This document shows positions 11,074 through 25,043 of a stretch of 64,000 nt of DNA, piece by piece (position 1 is the first letter of the stretch; each line of letters starts with the position of its first letter). The DNA comes from Amoebidium appalachense (lineage: Eukaryota > Ichthyosporea). The notes under the pieces were generated by a model. That model had not been told where the DNA came from, did no database searches, and was given only the letters and a program-made list of their open reading frames with translations. The stretch covers positions 12,834,001-12,898,000 of the forward strand of contig CAVNZM010000004.1 in NCBI GenBank assembly GCA_963693365.1. Reading direction: 5' to 3'. A program made the translations under genes and the position numbers.

Positions 11074-11132
11074 CACACACATACACACACACACACACAC
11101 ACCACACACATACACACACACACACACACATG

Positions 11133-11198
<66 letters not shown>

Positions 11199-11240
11199 AC
11201 ACACATATACACACACACACATGCACACATACCACTGGCG
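9868..11240. repeat. CA/GCAC-rich hypervariable tract, about 1.4 kb
   Basis: The tract is nearly continuous CA with interspersed TA, GC and CC steps. 10,740-11,215 is a higher-order array of [23 protein letters not shown] units. A unique island of about 200 bp (10,322-10,490) interrupts it, and a C run lies at 9893-9918. His/Thr-rich and Cys/Val-rich ORFs here are repeat translations. Confidence 0.95.
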
Positions 11241-12156
11241 TACATTTTTAGCTTATTGGTGTCACACAAGTGCACATGTTATGTCGTACGGTCCCCTGCA
11301 CACAGAAAAAAAACAATATTTACACGTGCACGGCACATGCTCGGAAGAGTGCAGACGTACAGGCCCCATGCCAGAACACTGCGCATTCAATAGGAGCATG
11401 TTTGATTCACGAGATTCTGCCAGAGAATTCTGCCAGAGAACTAGTCACATGTGTGTATACCGGCCCACGTATCCCGAGACAAGAGTAATGTGCATGCCAT
11501 GCATGCATGGTATCAACCGAAGCCCACAAGAAGTATGATACACGTCACAACCCCCCCCCCCCCCCCCCCCCAAAGTCTCCCATTCTCCCCCCTCCCCCCT
11601 CCCTCACCCCACTCCCCAAGCCTGACGTCCCCCCCTTCTCCCACCCCCCCCCCCCCCCCCTCCCCCCCCTTCTCCCCCTCTCCCCTCCTCCCCCCCCCCC
11701 TCCCCCCGGTGAACAGAAAGAAAGAGTTCACAGGGAAACCCCGAGGAGGACAGCCTGAGGCCAAAACATGAAGCAACAACAACAAAATATATAATTGTGT
11801 TAACGAAGAAATCCCCATCATGCGGCTAAGGTGCAAAACGAATCCAACACCATGAATTCGATACTATAGGCAGCAACTTGGATAAGTTAAACATGGATAA
11901 CATTCTAAGGGCTTGAAAACCCCACCGATTCGAACTTCGGGGCATCATGCACACACACTGGCACTTCCGGCCTCAGTACTGCGTGCGCTACTACCCACGT
12001 ACCATTACTCTACAGCGCATGAAAAAATGCACAAACCCCGTGTGCAAACACACAACGGCACCTCCTACGGCATACCTTCAAAGACGTGTACACTCACTGA
12101 CAGTCTGGCACATATGCACTGTGACATGCATGATTCGATTGTTTACTCCCCCCCCC

Positions 12157-12203
<47 letters not shown>

Positions 12204-12779
12204 CCGCCGCCCCTAAAAAAAAATAGAAAATAAAAAATAAAAAAAAACTTTTTTTTTTTTTTTTTGGGGGGGGGGGGGATTAGGGCCCGGGGCGGGGGGA
12301 GGGGAGAACAAAAAAAAAAGGCCTGTTTTCCCCCCTTAGTAGAAGGCACCCATCCTACCATGGGGCGTCTCCCTCTTATCCCCCACAAACACATACACAC
12401 AAACACAGAGACACGCATCGTATCTCTAACCACCTCTTCCATACAGCTGTCATGCTTTCCGATGTTTTCTCTGCTTAGAAAAAGGTGGTGCTTGGAGACA
12501 CCAGTTTCTGTAGTGCACCAAAGGCAATTTGATCGGTTGTGTGGGTATAGCTTTTAACGTGAAGCGGACTCACAAAAAAGTCTTTACGAGTCTTGCACGG
12601 CTTTGCCAAGCATATGTAACACGCAGCATATCGCCGTAGTGTTCAGTGAGTTAATTTTCACTTATCACCCAAGCAAGTAGAGCCCACGGTGTCTCCCCCC
12701 CCCCCCTCTCCCCGCCCAAAAAAAACACCGATCTGGGATCGGCTCTTTGAAAAGGTGTAGGAAATGTAGGGCGAGCCTG

Positions 12780-12780
<1 letters not shown>
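11241..12780. other. Intergenic, no gene recognised
   Basis: This stretch holds mixed unique sequence with C runs at 11,549-11,571 and 11,640-11,706, a 12,148-12,202 C run, and an A-rich then G-rich patch at 12,215-12,300. I find no ORF with recognisable protein composition and no clear RNA gene. Confidence 0.5.
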
Positions 12781-13775
<995 letters not shown>

Positions 13776-14498
13776 AGACCCGGGCAAGGAGTGCCCACCG
13801 GTGTGGCTGGGATGAATGCCCTGGGCAAAGTGTGTGCAAATAGTTAGGATTGTTTGAAGGTGTGTTAGCTTAGCTAATAATACCGTAGCACCCTAGCTAG
13901 AGTACTGTGGGTGCTGGGTGGAAGACGGTAGTTCCCCCTGAGTCCCTCCGGTACCGGTAGCAAAACGGGATAAAATAAATAAATAATTTTAAAAAAAAAT
14001 AAAAAAAATAAATAAATAAAAAAGGGCAAGGAGGGTGGGGCAGGGGTGTGGAAGGTCGGTCGGGGAAACGGGTAGCATATGGCTGACTGCACTGAGTCAT
14101 TCAAGCATGAAGTCGGAGACTAACACAGTATGGCACCTCGCAGTTGCCTCCCACGTAAGGCACAGCACACACACTTTGAAAGAGAAAGACAGCCAATATT
14201 TTTATTGAAGCAAACGTATCTTCCAGCACTCAACTTGAGCGTGTAGCATACCAGAATCAGCTTCCTATCATATGCTTGTGCCGTTCGTAAAAAAATCCCC
14301 GGCTAAAATCGGACACCAAAAGATCTCAACTTTAACTGCCACATCTTAAGATTTACTATGAATAATTAGCTAGCGCATCATGGGTGCATCTGCAGGGCCA
14401 ATCTCAAGAGATTCATCCTTCCACCACATGCATCATCTTATAAAGCAGAAAAAATGTGCGTCTGAATTCGCTTCGCTTGTGTGCCTACAAGCATGACT
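13776..14498. other. Spacer downstream of the PQ-loop gene
   Basis: A unique AT-moderate sequence with an A-rich patch (13,970-14,022) and no recognisable gene. AATATTTTTATTG at about 14,196 could be, on the minus strand, part of the 3' UTR or polyadenylation region of the PQ-loop gene. Confidence 0.4.
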
Positions 14499-14861
14499 TC
14501 ACTTGTCTCGCATCCCCTCGAGGTTGCAACCATGCGCCACTGCTATAACCTTCTCAGCTTCCACCCCCTTTGTCGCAGCACATGGACATCCACAGGCTGT
14601 GTCCAGCCTTCTTTTCTCCCTCATGGCCATAGCCTTCTTGTCGAAGTTCTCAAAGTAGACCTTGAGTAGCAGCGTGATGACTGCAAATCCTATCTCGATG
14701 AAAAGGAACACGTAGCCCATCACGGCCCCCATCAGCACCATGTACACACACGTCAAGGTAGTGCCGAGAATATACGCAAACAGCCACCCATACGAGAGTT
14801 CCTCAGCGCTGCGTGTGCGTATCGTTTGCCATATTTGTGGTGCCAAGCACAGACCTAACAC
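14499..14861 (-). CDS. PQ-loop repeat membrane protein, C-terminal part
   Basis: The frame shows the PQ-loop signature GLCLAPQIWQTIRTRSAEELSYGW, split by the Pro-Gln pair and followed by two hydrophobic helices (LFAYILGTTLTCVYMVLMGAV and GYVFLFIEIGFAVITLLLK) and a cytosolic, Cys-containing tail. PQ-loop proteins (cystinosin, lysosomal amino-acid transporters, MPDU1, SWEET relatives) move small solutes across membranes. Normally two PQ motifs and seven helices are present, so the N-terminal half is missing from this frame. A Met-initiated frame, MANMGAEGCDASALATG, begins upstream at about 14,930 in another phase and stops just before the PQ motif. The gene is therefore either split by an intron I could not place, frameshifted or decayed. 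Confidence 0.6.
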   Translation of the reverse strand: MLGLCLAPQIWQTIRTRSAEELSYGWLFAYILGTTLTCVYMVLMGAVMGYVFLFIEIGFAVITLLLKVYFENFDKKAMAMREKRRLDTACGCPCAATKGVEAEKVIAVAHGCNLEGMRDK

Positions 14862-15947
14862 GACCCCTCGGCCGTGCCAAACCCGGTGGCAAGAGCACTT
14901 GCATCACAGCCTTCTGCTCCCATGTTTGCCATCACCTCCTTCTGTCTTTGTCGTTGTAATTGCTTTGGTCTGAACGTTGCCGACGGGAAGCCATAGACGA
15001 AGCCGCGAAGGATACCCCAACGCACCGTAGGAAAACAAATGCCGCGGAGTAGAAGACACAGAGCCTGAAGTCAAAGAGCAACCTGGGAAGTTGTGAGCTG
15101 TTCATGCTGGCGGCGCCGGCCTTAGTATGTAGCGCGCGGCTCTTCGGGAATTCGATTCCTTTCAGCGTGAATTCATCCAGTTTATTTCTCGAACCTCTTG
15201 AGTGTTTTTGGTCTCCCTCCGGCGCGCCAGCGACTTCGCTTTTGTTTTCATTTGGTTAGGCTTCCTTCTTATCATCCTTTGTTGCAATTCTTTCCTTCTG
15301 TTCCCGGCATTTCTAATGTTCGTGCGAAATGTCCTATCCCCAATCTCTCCCCCATTTCGAGATATCCTTTTAAATACTTTAGACTTTTTGTTGAATTCTG
15401 TTGGTCGTCACATTGAGTATTTATATGATTTTCACACAGTGTTCAGGTATCTCAGTATGCACTTGTTACTGGATAACTCGTGAAGTTTTTATTGTCTTCT
15501 CAGTATGCCATGCATACTTGCATATCTTTCCGTCGAATAAATCCAGTCAAAAGAAGAAAAAAAATACTTATCTCCTTTATTTTTCTCTTCTACTCAATCA
15601 GCAGTATGTTACTTGGTTTCATACTCAATATCATTTCCTTCATCGTTGTGATAAAGAGTATCATGGTAGGGCTCTTGAGCCTGTGCTTCTTTTTATATTA
15701 GAGACTCGGCGTCTATTTTCTTTACAATCGTCGTGTAAATTAGCTACTTATATTTATCCTTCCTCTCGTAAACCTACCACACCGATTTTGCAATTCTAAC
15801 CCCTCCTTGTGATATAGCTTGGAAATGTTTATTTTGGCGCTGTAACCTTTGTTTCCATAAATGTTTTTGTGCCACTTTTGTGCAGAACCTTTTTCTCGTA
15901 AACACTTAGATAGATGTATTTATTTATCTCAGGCTGTTCCATTAGAA
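14862..15947. other. Intergenic or unresolved 5' part of the PQ-loop gene
   Basis: An open frame on the minus strand from about 15,105 to 14,935 (MNSSQLPRLLFDFRLCVFYSAAF) has a hydrophobic start but no match to the PQ-loop family. The rest (15,150-15,947) is T-rich, non-repetitive sequence without a recognisable gene. Confidence 0.35.
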
Positions 15948-18428
15948 ATTTTTTCTTTTGACTCGGGTTTATTGATCCGTTGATGAAGTTAACGTGCAGC
16001 CACAGGCTACATAACCACCAATAGAACTGAAAAAGCCAAAGCTACGAAATAAAAATAAAGCGACAAGTGACAAGGACACCAGCGGGCAAAAACTTAAGTG
16101 TACGTGTATGCGTGACACTAGTTTGCTCCAACTAGTCATATGCATCGATGTTGACCAGACCACACTCCGCAAGAAGACATCATTACTGCTCGAGCTCCTT
16201 CCCAACTGTCAGGCCCCCCTCAAAACCTACCAAGGCACAGCAAGCAAGCCAGCCTCTAAAAGAGCAATGCAGACCAAATCTGAGCTAAAAAACAATCCCA
16301 ACGGGCGCGGCCCCTAGATAACCCGGAGAAACTGCATCTAGCTCTCTGATAAGGTGGCCTAGTTGTGGCAGGACACACAGAAAAACACAATTACAGAATG
16401 CATGCAAGCAAACCCGGTCATTGCCATACGACTGGAGGCTAAGGACTGGCAGTCACTTGGAAAGCTCCCCGACGACCTTAAGTAGCCGCCCCTCCACTCA
16501 CGCAGCGCAGAAGTAGCTGAAGAAGTTGCAGCAGCCCACCGCCAATACTAGGTCACGTAGAAGCGTAGACAGCGTGTAGAAGTTACCATAGGTTGCAGTG
16601 GACCACCAGGCGTTGAAGAAACCACTTCTCAAGCGAGAAACTCCGCGAAAGGGAGATGCCCCCGCACTCTCACAGCAGTAGGAATACACCAGGCCACACC
16701 ACACACACGCTGCAGTCACGTTCCTGACAGTTCCCCTGAGTGGGACTCCCTCCCACCACAAAAAGAAGAAACGAAAGCCTTTACATACCTGCCATGGTGA
16801 AGAATCGGGAAAAACAGTTGACGTGACAGCTAAGAGATCGAAGTGAAAGTGAAGTCCTTGTCAAAAAGAAAAAACGAAAGCCTTTATATAACCTGCCACG
16901 GTGAAGAATCGGGAAAAAAGTTGACGTGACAGCTAAGAGATCGAAGTGAAAGTGAAGTCCCCCAAAGAAATTAGAAGACTGGCTTATTTAGATAATCCTG
17001 ATATTACGTCTATTGGCCATCCGTTGAACCACGGTATGTTAATAACGAGTTTTCTAGGGTGTATGATTATTTAAGTCGTTATCTCCTCCGTATCCGAGAG
17101 TGAGGGCTTTTGTATTTTTCTTCTCCGAGATATCGGTGATATCTCGATGGCTTCTATTTTGCTGAGCATATCAATATTTAAGTCATTACATAAAAAAAGG
17201 CCTACTCAGGTATGACGTCAATGTTGTGCAATCTGGGCGGTTTCCCTTACAACAAATTGTGATAACAAATAATAGTTGCTTCATTGTTTACATACTTGCA
17301 AAGTTTTCTCTTGACTGGGATTTATATTGATCGGTGGTCCAGTGCATATGAAGGCAACGTGCAGCCACAGGCTACATGACCACCAAAATAACCGACTTCG
17401 AAAGAGCCACAGCGATGAAATAAAAACAAAACAACAAGTGACCAAAGGACACCAGTGGGCAAAGGTACAAGTGCACGTGTATGCGTGAAACTAGTTTGCC
17501 ATCTAGTCATATGCAGCGATGATGACCAGGCCACACTCCGCAAGAACTGTAGACATCATTACTGCTGGCCCCCGGGCCCAACAGGCCCCCCTCAAAACCT
17601 ACCGGGGCACAGCAAGCAAGTCAGCCCTTAAAAGAGCAATGCAGACCAAATCCGAGCGAGAAAACAATCCCCACGAGCCCGTCCCCTAGAAAACCCGCAG
17701 AAGCTGTCTCTAACTCTTTGATAAGGTGGCCTAGTTGTGGCAGGACACACAGGAAACACAACAGTTTAAAGTTACTACAGAATGCATACAAGCAAACCCA
17801 GTCATTGCCATACTGCTGAAGGCTGAAAACACGGCAGCAACAAGGTAAGCTCCTCGACGACCCAGTAGCTACCCCTCCACTCACGCAGCGCAGAAGCAGT
17901 TGAAGAAGTTGCAGCAGCCCATGGCCAATAGCTCGTGTAGAAGCGTAGATGGCGTGTAGAAGTCACCGTAAGTTGCAGTGGGCCACCAGATGTCGAAGAA
18001 ACCACTCCTCAAGCGAGAAACTCCGCGGAAGGGAGATGACCCCACACTCTCACAGCAGTAGGAATAGACAAGGCCGCACTACACACACACACTGTCACGT
18101 TCCCCTGAGTGGGACCCCTTCCCACCACAAAAAGAAAAAACGAAAGCCTTTATATACCTGCCATGGTGATGAATCGGGAAAAAAAGTTGACGTGACAGCT
18201 AAGAGATCGAAGTAAAAGTGAAGTCCACAAAAAGAAAAAACGAAAGCCTTTATATACCTGCCATGGTGAAGAATCGGGAAAAAAAAGTTGACGTGACAGC
18301 TAAGAGATCGAAGTAAAAGTGAAGTCCACAAAAAGAAAAAACGAAAGCCTTTATATACCTGCCATGGTGAAGAATCGGGAAAAAAAAGTTGACGTGACAG
18401 CTAAGAGATCGAAGTAAAAGTGAAGTCT
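15948..18428. repeat. Segmental duplication of about 0.9-1.1 kb with a 100-bp tandem module
   Basis: Copy A (about 15,948-16,966) and copy B (about 17,298-18,428) align through shared landmarks such as AACGTGCAGCCACAGGCTAC, CATCATTACTGCT, GGCCCCCCTCAAAACCTACC and AGAGCAATGCAGACCAAATC. They differ by many substitutions and small indels. Each ends in an approximately 100-bp module containing AACGAAAGCCTTTATATACC and GTTGACGTGACAGCTAAGAG: two copies in A, three in B (18,126, 18,227, 18,327). Read on the minus strand, the module contains GGTATATAAAGG, a good TATA box. No open frame with recognisable homology spans the copies. Confidence 0.75.
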
Positions 18429-18854
18429 AAAGCTTTGACCATTTGTACACCAATCATATGTTTGAAATAGCCAATGAGCCATGGCCGCAACGGGTGACGG
18501 TGCCCGGAGGATACCGGGATCCTCTCGAGCTCCTACGGGCAGACGGGCATACACAGTCACACACTCCGCCGTAACCTTACTGTACAGTGACTCACTACCG
18601 TTTGTGCAATTGTTGTGGCAAAAGGGAAGAATAATCGGCCTCACTCAGCACTACAGGTTTGGTTGGTTGGTTGGTTGGGGAAGGAGGGGGCCGGGGGGAG
18701 GGGCCGGGGGGGGGGGGGGGGGGGGGGGGGGATCTGAGAGACGAGGAGGGGGAGGGGGGGGGGGGGGGGGGGGGGGGGGAGGATCGGCTTGTTTTATCAG
18801 TAGAATATGTGGTATTTTTTTTTGTGTGTGTGTGTGCACGTGTGTGTGTGTGTG

Positions 18855-18885
<31 letters not shown>

Positions 18886-19034
18886 GGGGGGGGGGAGATC
18901 GGTTTGTTTTATCACTAGAATACTATTGGGGGGGCTTTTTTTTTGTTGTTGTTGTGTGTGTGTTGTGTGTGTGTGTGTGTGTGTGGGTGTGTGTTTGTGT
19001 GTTTTTGTGGGTGTGTGTGTGGGTGGGCGGACGT

Positions 19035-19068
<34 letters not shown>

Positions 19069-20108
19069 TACTTGGTTATAACTCGAAGTCATGTGTATGA
19101 GAGATGCTCCTCCTCCATATCCAGCTTGCAATTGGGAAACCTGTTCTCAGAAACTCGGCATGTACGTATACAACTATGGAAATAACACATTGCTCAGACA
19201 AAAAAGAGATGATATTATCCAGCTGCAGTACCGTTTTGTTGCCTATAGAAGGAAAAAAAATCAGCCCCACTCTACTAGCACCACAAGTTACAGGCTCAAC
19301 CGTTGAAAGGCAATCCGAGAAGGAAAAAAAAATGGCCTTGAAATAATGAGTACCACTCCATTTGTAGGAGCCTTGCCCACCATGCCTCCTATCAATGTGT
19401 CCTGCCCCCCCCCCTCTTTAGGACACACACACACAACTGCACCACGCCATGCGGGCACCGGGGGTGGCTGATAACCTGTCTAAAAGGATCTTACAGATCC
19501 AACTGTCACAACGTATTGAATCCTGGGCCCTATGTATGGCAATGGGCAGCTGCCTGACTCAAGACTGGGAAGGTCCGTATTTTGTATTTTGCATTCACGA
19601 CTTAGCTTGCTGGGTGACCTATGTAATGACACCCAGCATCATACTCTAGCCCATCCATGGTGGGCATTTCTGCGAAACACAGCTACGTTCACGCTTGTGT
19701 GTGCTGGTGTTGCGACGGTAGCCCTACGTATCACAGCTAAAGACTAAAAATTGGAAAAGATAACTTTGGGGGGAAAAAAGCATGGATATATATGTACAGG
19801 CAACAACTTTCACCTTGTGGCATGTCCATAGGGACTATGTAGATATGCAAGTGCAAGCCTTCATAAATGTGTTGTCATTGTAGCTTAAACAGGTGTACCG
19901 TGACCAAAAAAAAAAAAAGAACAATGTACGGAACTTCACAAAAACTCGCTTAGTCTCCTAGCCACCGATCCATTGGTTCAACATCAACGTCGTGTATACC
20001 CATTCAAATGTGCTGGATTTCTCTTCTACACAGCCTAAGCCCGCCTATAGTTACTCCATACATAAGCAAGCACGCTCATGTATATAGATAGACATCACGC
20101 ACACACAC
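18429..20108. other. Intergenic, G-run-rich, no gene recognised
   Basis: G runs of 17-29 bases occur at about 18,707, 18,757, 18,869 and 19,036, between TG-rich patches. 19,080-20,108 is unique sequence with no ORF of recognisable composition. Confidence 0.5.
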
Positions 20109-20428
20109 TTACTCAGGCTTGCGCACAAGCACAAAGTACATGGGTGTGAAGATCTCAAGCCTGCCGCCCTCAGCCAATGCCGATGCAGCGGTGCACAGCA
20201 GGCTGTGAACCTTGACGGTGCCCTTTGGCGCCAAGCCGGTGGACTCCAGCACGGTGACAAAGTTGTGGGTGATGGCGCGGCCCAGCCAGGTGTGGCGGAA
20301 GTTCTGCAGGTTGTACTGGCCCACTAGGGTCTGGTACCAGGGGATCATGTGGTCCCGGTTGTCCACCATGTCACGAGCCTCAACAAGCTCGAACCCGGCC
20401 GCCTGCATTGTGTGTGTGCGCGCGCGTC

Positions 20429-20462
<34 letters not shown>

Positions 20463-22318
20463 GGAGAAGGTGGTGTTAGAAAACAATGGTGCCACACACT
20501 TGAGTTAAGCGTAAATACAGTCATCCATGTTCTAACAAAACCAAGGAAACAAAGATGATCCATGCTCTATTCATCTACCCCCCTTTCCTCCCCAAATCTA
20601 TTTTCCTGTGTGAGAATTTTCCTGGGTGTACGTGCTCCCACTTCCTCCCCAATCTCTAATCATGTGTGTACCTCCGCTACCCCCCCTCCCCCCTCCCCTC
20701 TCTTTCCCCAAAACTTCCGCGGTTGACGAGGGGTGGAGGTGGCCCCCGGGGGGTGGGGGGAGGGGGGGGGGGGATTGAGATTGAGATACCCCTACCATCA
20801 AAGAGAAAGGCTAAGGGGACAACCCGGGGCAGGGGCAGGGGCAGGCCTGGGGCAAAATGGGGGGATGGGGAGCTACGAACCTTCCATGCGTCAGTGTGGT
20901 CGGCATAGGTGCCCAGCTCGGGCAGGGCATCACCAATCTCAATCTCGTGCTTGAGCTTGCGGTGGTACTCGTTGTTAGGGTCGTACTTGGGCGTCACGGC
21001 CCACTCAAGCGACGCAAAGTACGCACCGGGCTTCATCACGCGGAAAATCTCACTGTGGAAGGACGGGATGGTTGTGAGAAACAAACGAAAAGGCAAAGAG
21101 GAACAACTGTGGTTGCAAAGATGTAGTGAATGCCTCGAGGATGTAGTGAATGCCTCGAGGAAGGACGTGCAGGTGTGGGTGGAGAGGTCCCGCATCCGGC
21201 CCCCATCCGTTGGACCACTCATTATTCCACCCCCTCCTCCCCCCCCCCCCCCCCCCCCTCATCCCCCCGGCTCTGAGACAATTTGAAGGCAGGTAAAATG
21301 TTGTGTGTTGGAGAGGGGGTAGACCCATACAAGGAAGGTGAAAGGTATCTACACAAAAAAATAGCTGCTAGAGGTGCTCATGTAGGGCAGTGGATGGATG
21401 ACGATGATATATAGTATTCACGTGGGAACCAAACAGAAATTACAAGAGGCTGTTGCAGCGCGGCACAACATCAGAGTCACAGGCATGCCTCCTCGAGGTT
21501 GTTTTAAGCACTGCACGCACTGTTGCACACACTGAGTAACCCCCACCACCGTGAAGGGCAGCAGTGGGGGGACATTGGTGTGCGGGGGGAGCTTAAACAG
21601 CTTTAAGGGGCCTTGAATGAATAGACGGTAGGTGAAAGACAAAAGCAACATCCGATTGGGAGGGTGGTAAAGCAGGGCGTAGGGGAAAGAAAAATCACAG
21701 GCACCGGAGAGAGGAGGAGGATGAAGTGAAGGGTTAACAAAAAGAGACGCACAGAACAAAAAAAGAAGCAGCAAAGAAAAACGAGCCGATTCAGGAACCA
21801 CACATGCAAAATCCTCCGGGGAGAGCAGACTTAGTTACACAATAAGCAGTACGACTTCCAGAAAAACCATGGGATGCATGTATAAAGGCAAAAGGAAAGG
21901 TGTCTACGATGAGGCGAGCCCAGATCGGGAGAACAAGGGGGGGGGGGGGGGGGGGGGGGATGGGATGCACACACGGAGCGCAAGGGGATCCATCAAATTG
22001 TTGTGATGGTGGTGATGGTACTGGTGGATGTGGGGGGGGGGGGGGGGGGGGGGGTTTGAATGCGTCAAAAAGTACGAAGTACACAAGAACAAACGGATAA
22101 CATGATGCAAAATGCAAGCCATACATTAAGAGTGTGCATAATAAGCAGAGCCCATCCTCAGGGGGGGCCCATGTCATCGGGGATGCATCGAAGTATGTCG
22201 GTTAAGCTTACACGACAGCGTGATTGGTGTTGAATGCAAACGGGGCAGACCCAATTGGTGTCGGTCCCTCCCCCCCCCACCCCCCCCACCCCCCCCACAT
22301 ACACACTGAAACTCGCAG

Positions 22319-22359
<41 letters not shown>

Positions 22360-23366
22360 GAGGGGGGAAGGCAGATCCCACACCACCAAAACGACAATTA
22401 GGGAACAAAGAAAGCATTTAGAGAAGAAGCATAGAAATGTTGCAGTGCGGCACAACATCAGAGTAACAGGCATGCCTCCTCGAGGTTGTTTTTTTGCACT
22501 GCACGCACTGTTGCACACACTGAGTAACCCCCACCACCGTGAAGGGCAGCAGCGGGGGGACATTGGTGTGCGGGCTGCATGCAGACTCAGGCAAATAAAG
22601 GGAGTCTGACACGAACGAAACGGACAAAGCTTGGACTTCAGCCCCCCCCCCCCCCCCCCAAAAAAAAAAAGAAAAAAAAACTGAAAAGGGGGGGAAGGGG
22701 GAGGGGCACGACACCCTTGGGTTTGGGGTGTCTCTCATCCCAAGGTGGATGTGTGTGAGTGTGTTTAAGTGTGTCCGGGGGGTGTGTCGTGGGGGGGGGG
22801 GGGGGGGGGGGGGGAGGGGGAGAGGGGGTTTGACTGCGTCAAAAAGTACGAAGTACACAAGAACAAACGGATAACACGATGCAGAATGCAAGCCATACAT
22901 AAAGAGTATGCATAACAGGCAGGGGGGGGGGGGGGGGGGGGGGAGGGGGGGGAGAGGGCGCACACAGAAAAAGCCACAAGTACGAGTTACCACAAATGAA
23001 ACGGTTCATCAGAGAATGCAGAGGCCTTAGGAAGGTGCGTGTGTGCATGTGTGTGTGTGCTCTTTGTGGAGTACGGGTAGTAGAAAGGGAGTTATATACC
23101 TGTAGCACTTGAGCTTGTCGGGGGCATGGCACAGACTCTCGCAGTTGTAGCCGCCATCAAAGGTGTTTGCCTCGAAGGGCATCTTCATGAAGTCGCCCTC
23201 CACATAGCTGCACTGGTCTGAGAGCTTGGCAAGTGCCGTGTGCATCTTGGCACGCTCAATCTGGTACGAGTCGAGGTTCAGCCCAACAATGTGGGCCCCA
23301 CGAACAAACGTGGTCATCTGCCTCTGTGGGCCACCAACACCGCAGCCAGTGTCGAGGTACCTGTGT

Positions 23367-23414
<48 letters not shown>

Positions 23415-24453
23415 TGTGTGATGGGAAGATGCGGAGACGGGAAGGAAAGGAAACAGACACGATCAGACGAGGTTTGGTTGCTGCACAATAATAATCGGTA
23501 GGGTTGAGGTTTCCCTAAGAGAGGGGAAGAAGGAGCGGTGGGCAGCGGGTGGGGGGGGGGGGGGGGGGGGGGGGGGGGCAAGATACAAACGGCGCAAACA
23601 TGAAGGCAAAGGAAGTAGGTTTCGGCCAAGGAATGGAAGAAAATGAAGCTGTAACAATTGTTCAGGTACAGGGTTTTGACAGGGTCGGTCCAGTTATGAC
23701 ATTTAAGACGTGTCTATGTTGCTTGTGTGTCCATGTGTGACAGAGCACTTTCAGGGCTGGACCATTCATGTATACCACAGAGACAGGAACGTGTGCATGG
23801 GGTGTGTGTGTGTGTAAGGACATGCCGGGAGGGGGGGGGGGGGGGGAGAAGACTATATCAAAAACTAACCTCTTGCCGGCCTCCATCTTGATGCGCTGGG
23901 CAAGGTGCATCTCATGCCGAGCAATGGCCATGTCGAAGGTCTCACGGCGGGTGCGGGGGGCAAAGTGGAAGCTCTGGCCCCAGCCATACTCGTAGAAGTC
24001 CGTCACCAAGTCATAGTAGCTCTTGGTGACGGTGTAGTAGTTCTCCTTGCGCTTCTCAACGAGGTTCTTGTCCTCATTTTTGTCGTACATGGAGTGGAAG
24101 TTGGACTGTGTATTCAAGATGTGGTGAGAAAGGGAGCATCGCGACGTTTGAGTTCATGTCAGGGTTGGTGTATGTGGGACCACAGCAGGGGCTTTATCTT
24201 AGGAGCGATGCGTATTTACTGTTGGTGTGCTGGGGAAGGGGGAGGAGAGCGAGTAGGAAGCGTGGAGGAGGGGAGGGGGGAAAGAGACCCATGCAGATGG
24301 TGATTACATTCGTAGGCCGAAAGATGCTGGTAACCAACGGGGTAATGGCAATCATTCCGAGGTAGGAAGCTATGGGACCGAAAAAAGAAAGGAAAAATCA
24401 GGGGGCAGTTAGGCAGTTAGTGTTACAGAAACAAAAAACAATGCTGCTTGTGT

Positions 24454-24514
<61 letters not shown>

Positions 24515-25043
24515 CTTGTGTGTCTAGGTGTGTGTGTGTCTGTGTGGATGACCTTGCCCGGCTTGTTTATGAGGGTGAACTGAACGTGTATATGCCGATA
24601 TGTGCAGCGTCAACCCTGCATAATAGTGTTTCGTGCGTGTGTCTAGCCACACATCTGCTGTTTGGGTGGAGCATGCACAGCAACTACGGCTGTAGGAGTC
24701 CACAGGAACGAGTGAGAAGGTGAGGGATCTTTATGTTTATGTGCCTGTAAACGTGACATAACCTAACGACGCACACAGTATGAAGAGATGCACGTGCTCA
24801 CAGCTATATATCTCAGCCTTTCCTACTTCAAGCTATTCAGGGTGACTGAAGTTGCCGTTGAAGATATAGATGAATAAGAATTCCTAGAAAGGAACCCTTC
24901 TGCTACTAGGCTAGGAATCACACTTAGCGGCAGAGAACGAACGGTCTGTTGCTTACCTGAACTTTATCGACCTCCTCCCTCTTCATAGAGCCCGGTGCCA
25001 CCTCCAAGAGGGTGGGGATCTCACTGTGCTGTGCGACCGCCAT
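20109..25043 (-). CDS. SMT1/ERG6: Sterol 24-C-methyltransferase, five exons
   Basis: Exons on the minus strand are 25043-24957, 24105-23870, 23360-23100, 21052-20881 and 20402-20109. All splice junctions are GT-AG with matching phase, giving 349 aa. The enzyme transfers a methyl group from S-adenosylmethionine to C-24 of a sterol side chain in ergosterol or phytosterol synthesis, at the ER membrane. Diagnostic motifs are YYDLVTDFYEYGWGQSFHF, the SAM-binding loop YLDTGCGVGGP, the sterol-binding YNCESLCHAPDK segment and LEWAVTPKYDPNNEYH with following IEIGDALP. These are the family's ordered signature regions and the length is near normal (340-390). No transmembrane helix is needed. The introns hold (TG)n and G-run repeats. 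Assignment between SMT1 and SMT2 classes is not attempted. Confidence 0.95.
21440..22920. repeat. Diverged tandem duplication inside intron 3 of the sterol methyltransferase gene
   Basis: A block of about 136 bp with CACAACATCAGAGTMACAGG and ACCCCCACCACCGTGAAGGG occurs at about 21,450-21,585 and 22,437-22,573. A second block with GCGTCAAAAAGTACGAAGTA occurs at about 22,057 and 22,829. The order is the same in both halves, so a segment of roughly 0.8-1 kb was duplicated. G/C runs of variable length lie between the blocks. Confidence 0.8.

Noticed and set aside
10482-11393. Long His/Thr-rich and Cys/Val-rich ORFs in CA/TG tracts
   Set aside because: These are translations of (CA)n/(TG)n in several overlapping frames on both strands, with no non-repetitive sequence.
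11905-11950. Possible tRNA T-arm (CCGATTCGAACTTCGG)
   Set aside because: No acceptor, D or anticodon arm can be folded around it; the T-stem is only four pairs.
18481-18918. 145-aa ORF ending in poly-Gly
   Set aside because: The second half is a translated G run and the first half shows no family similarity.
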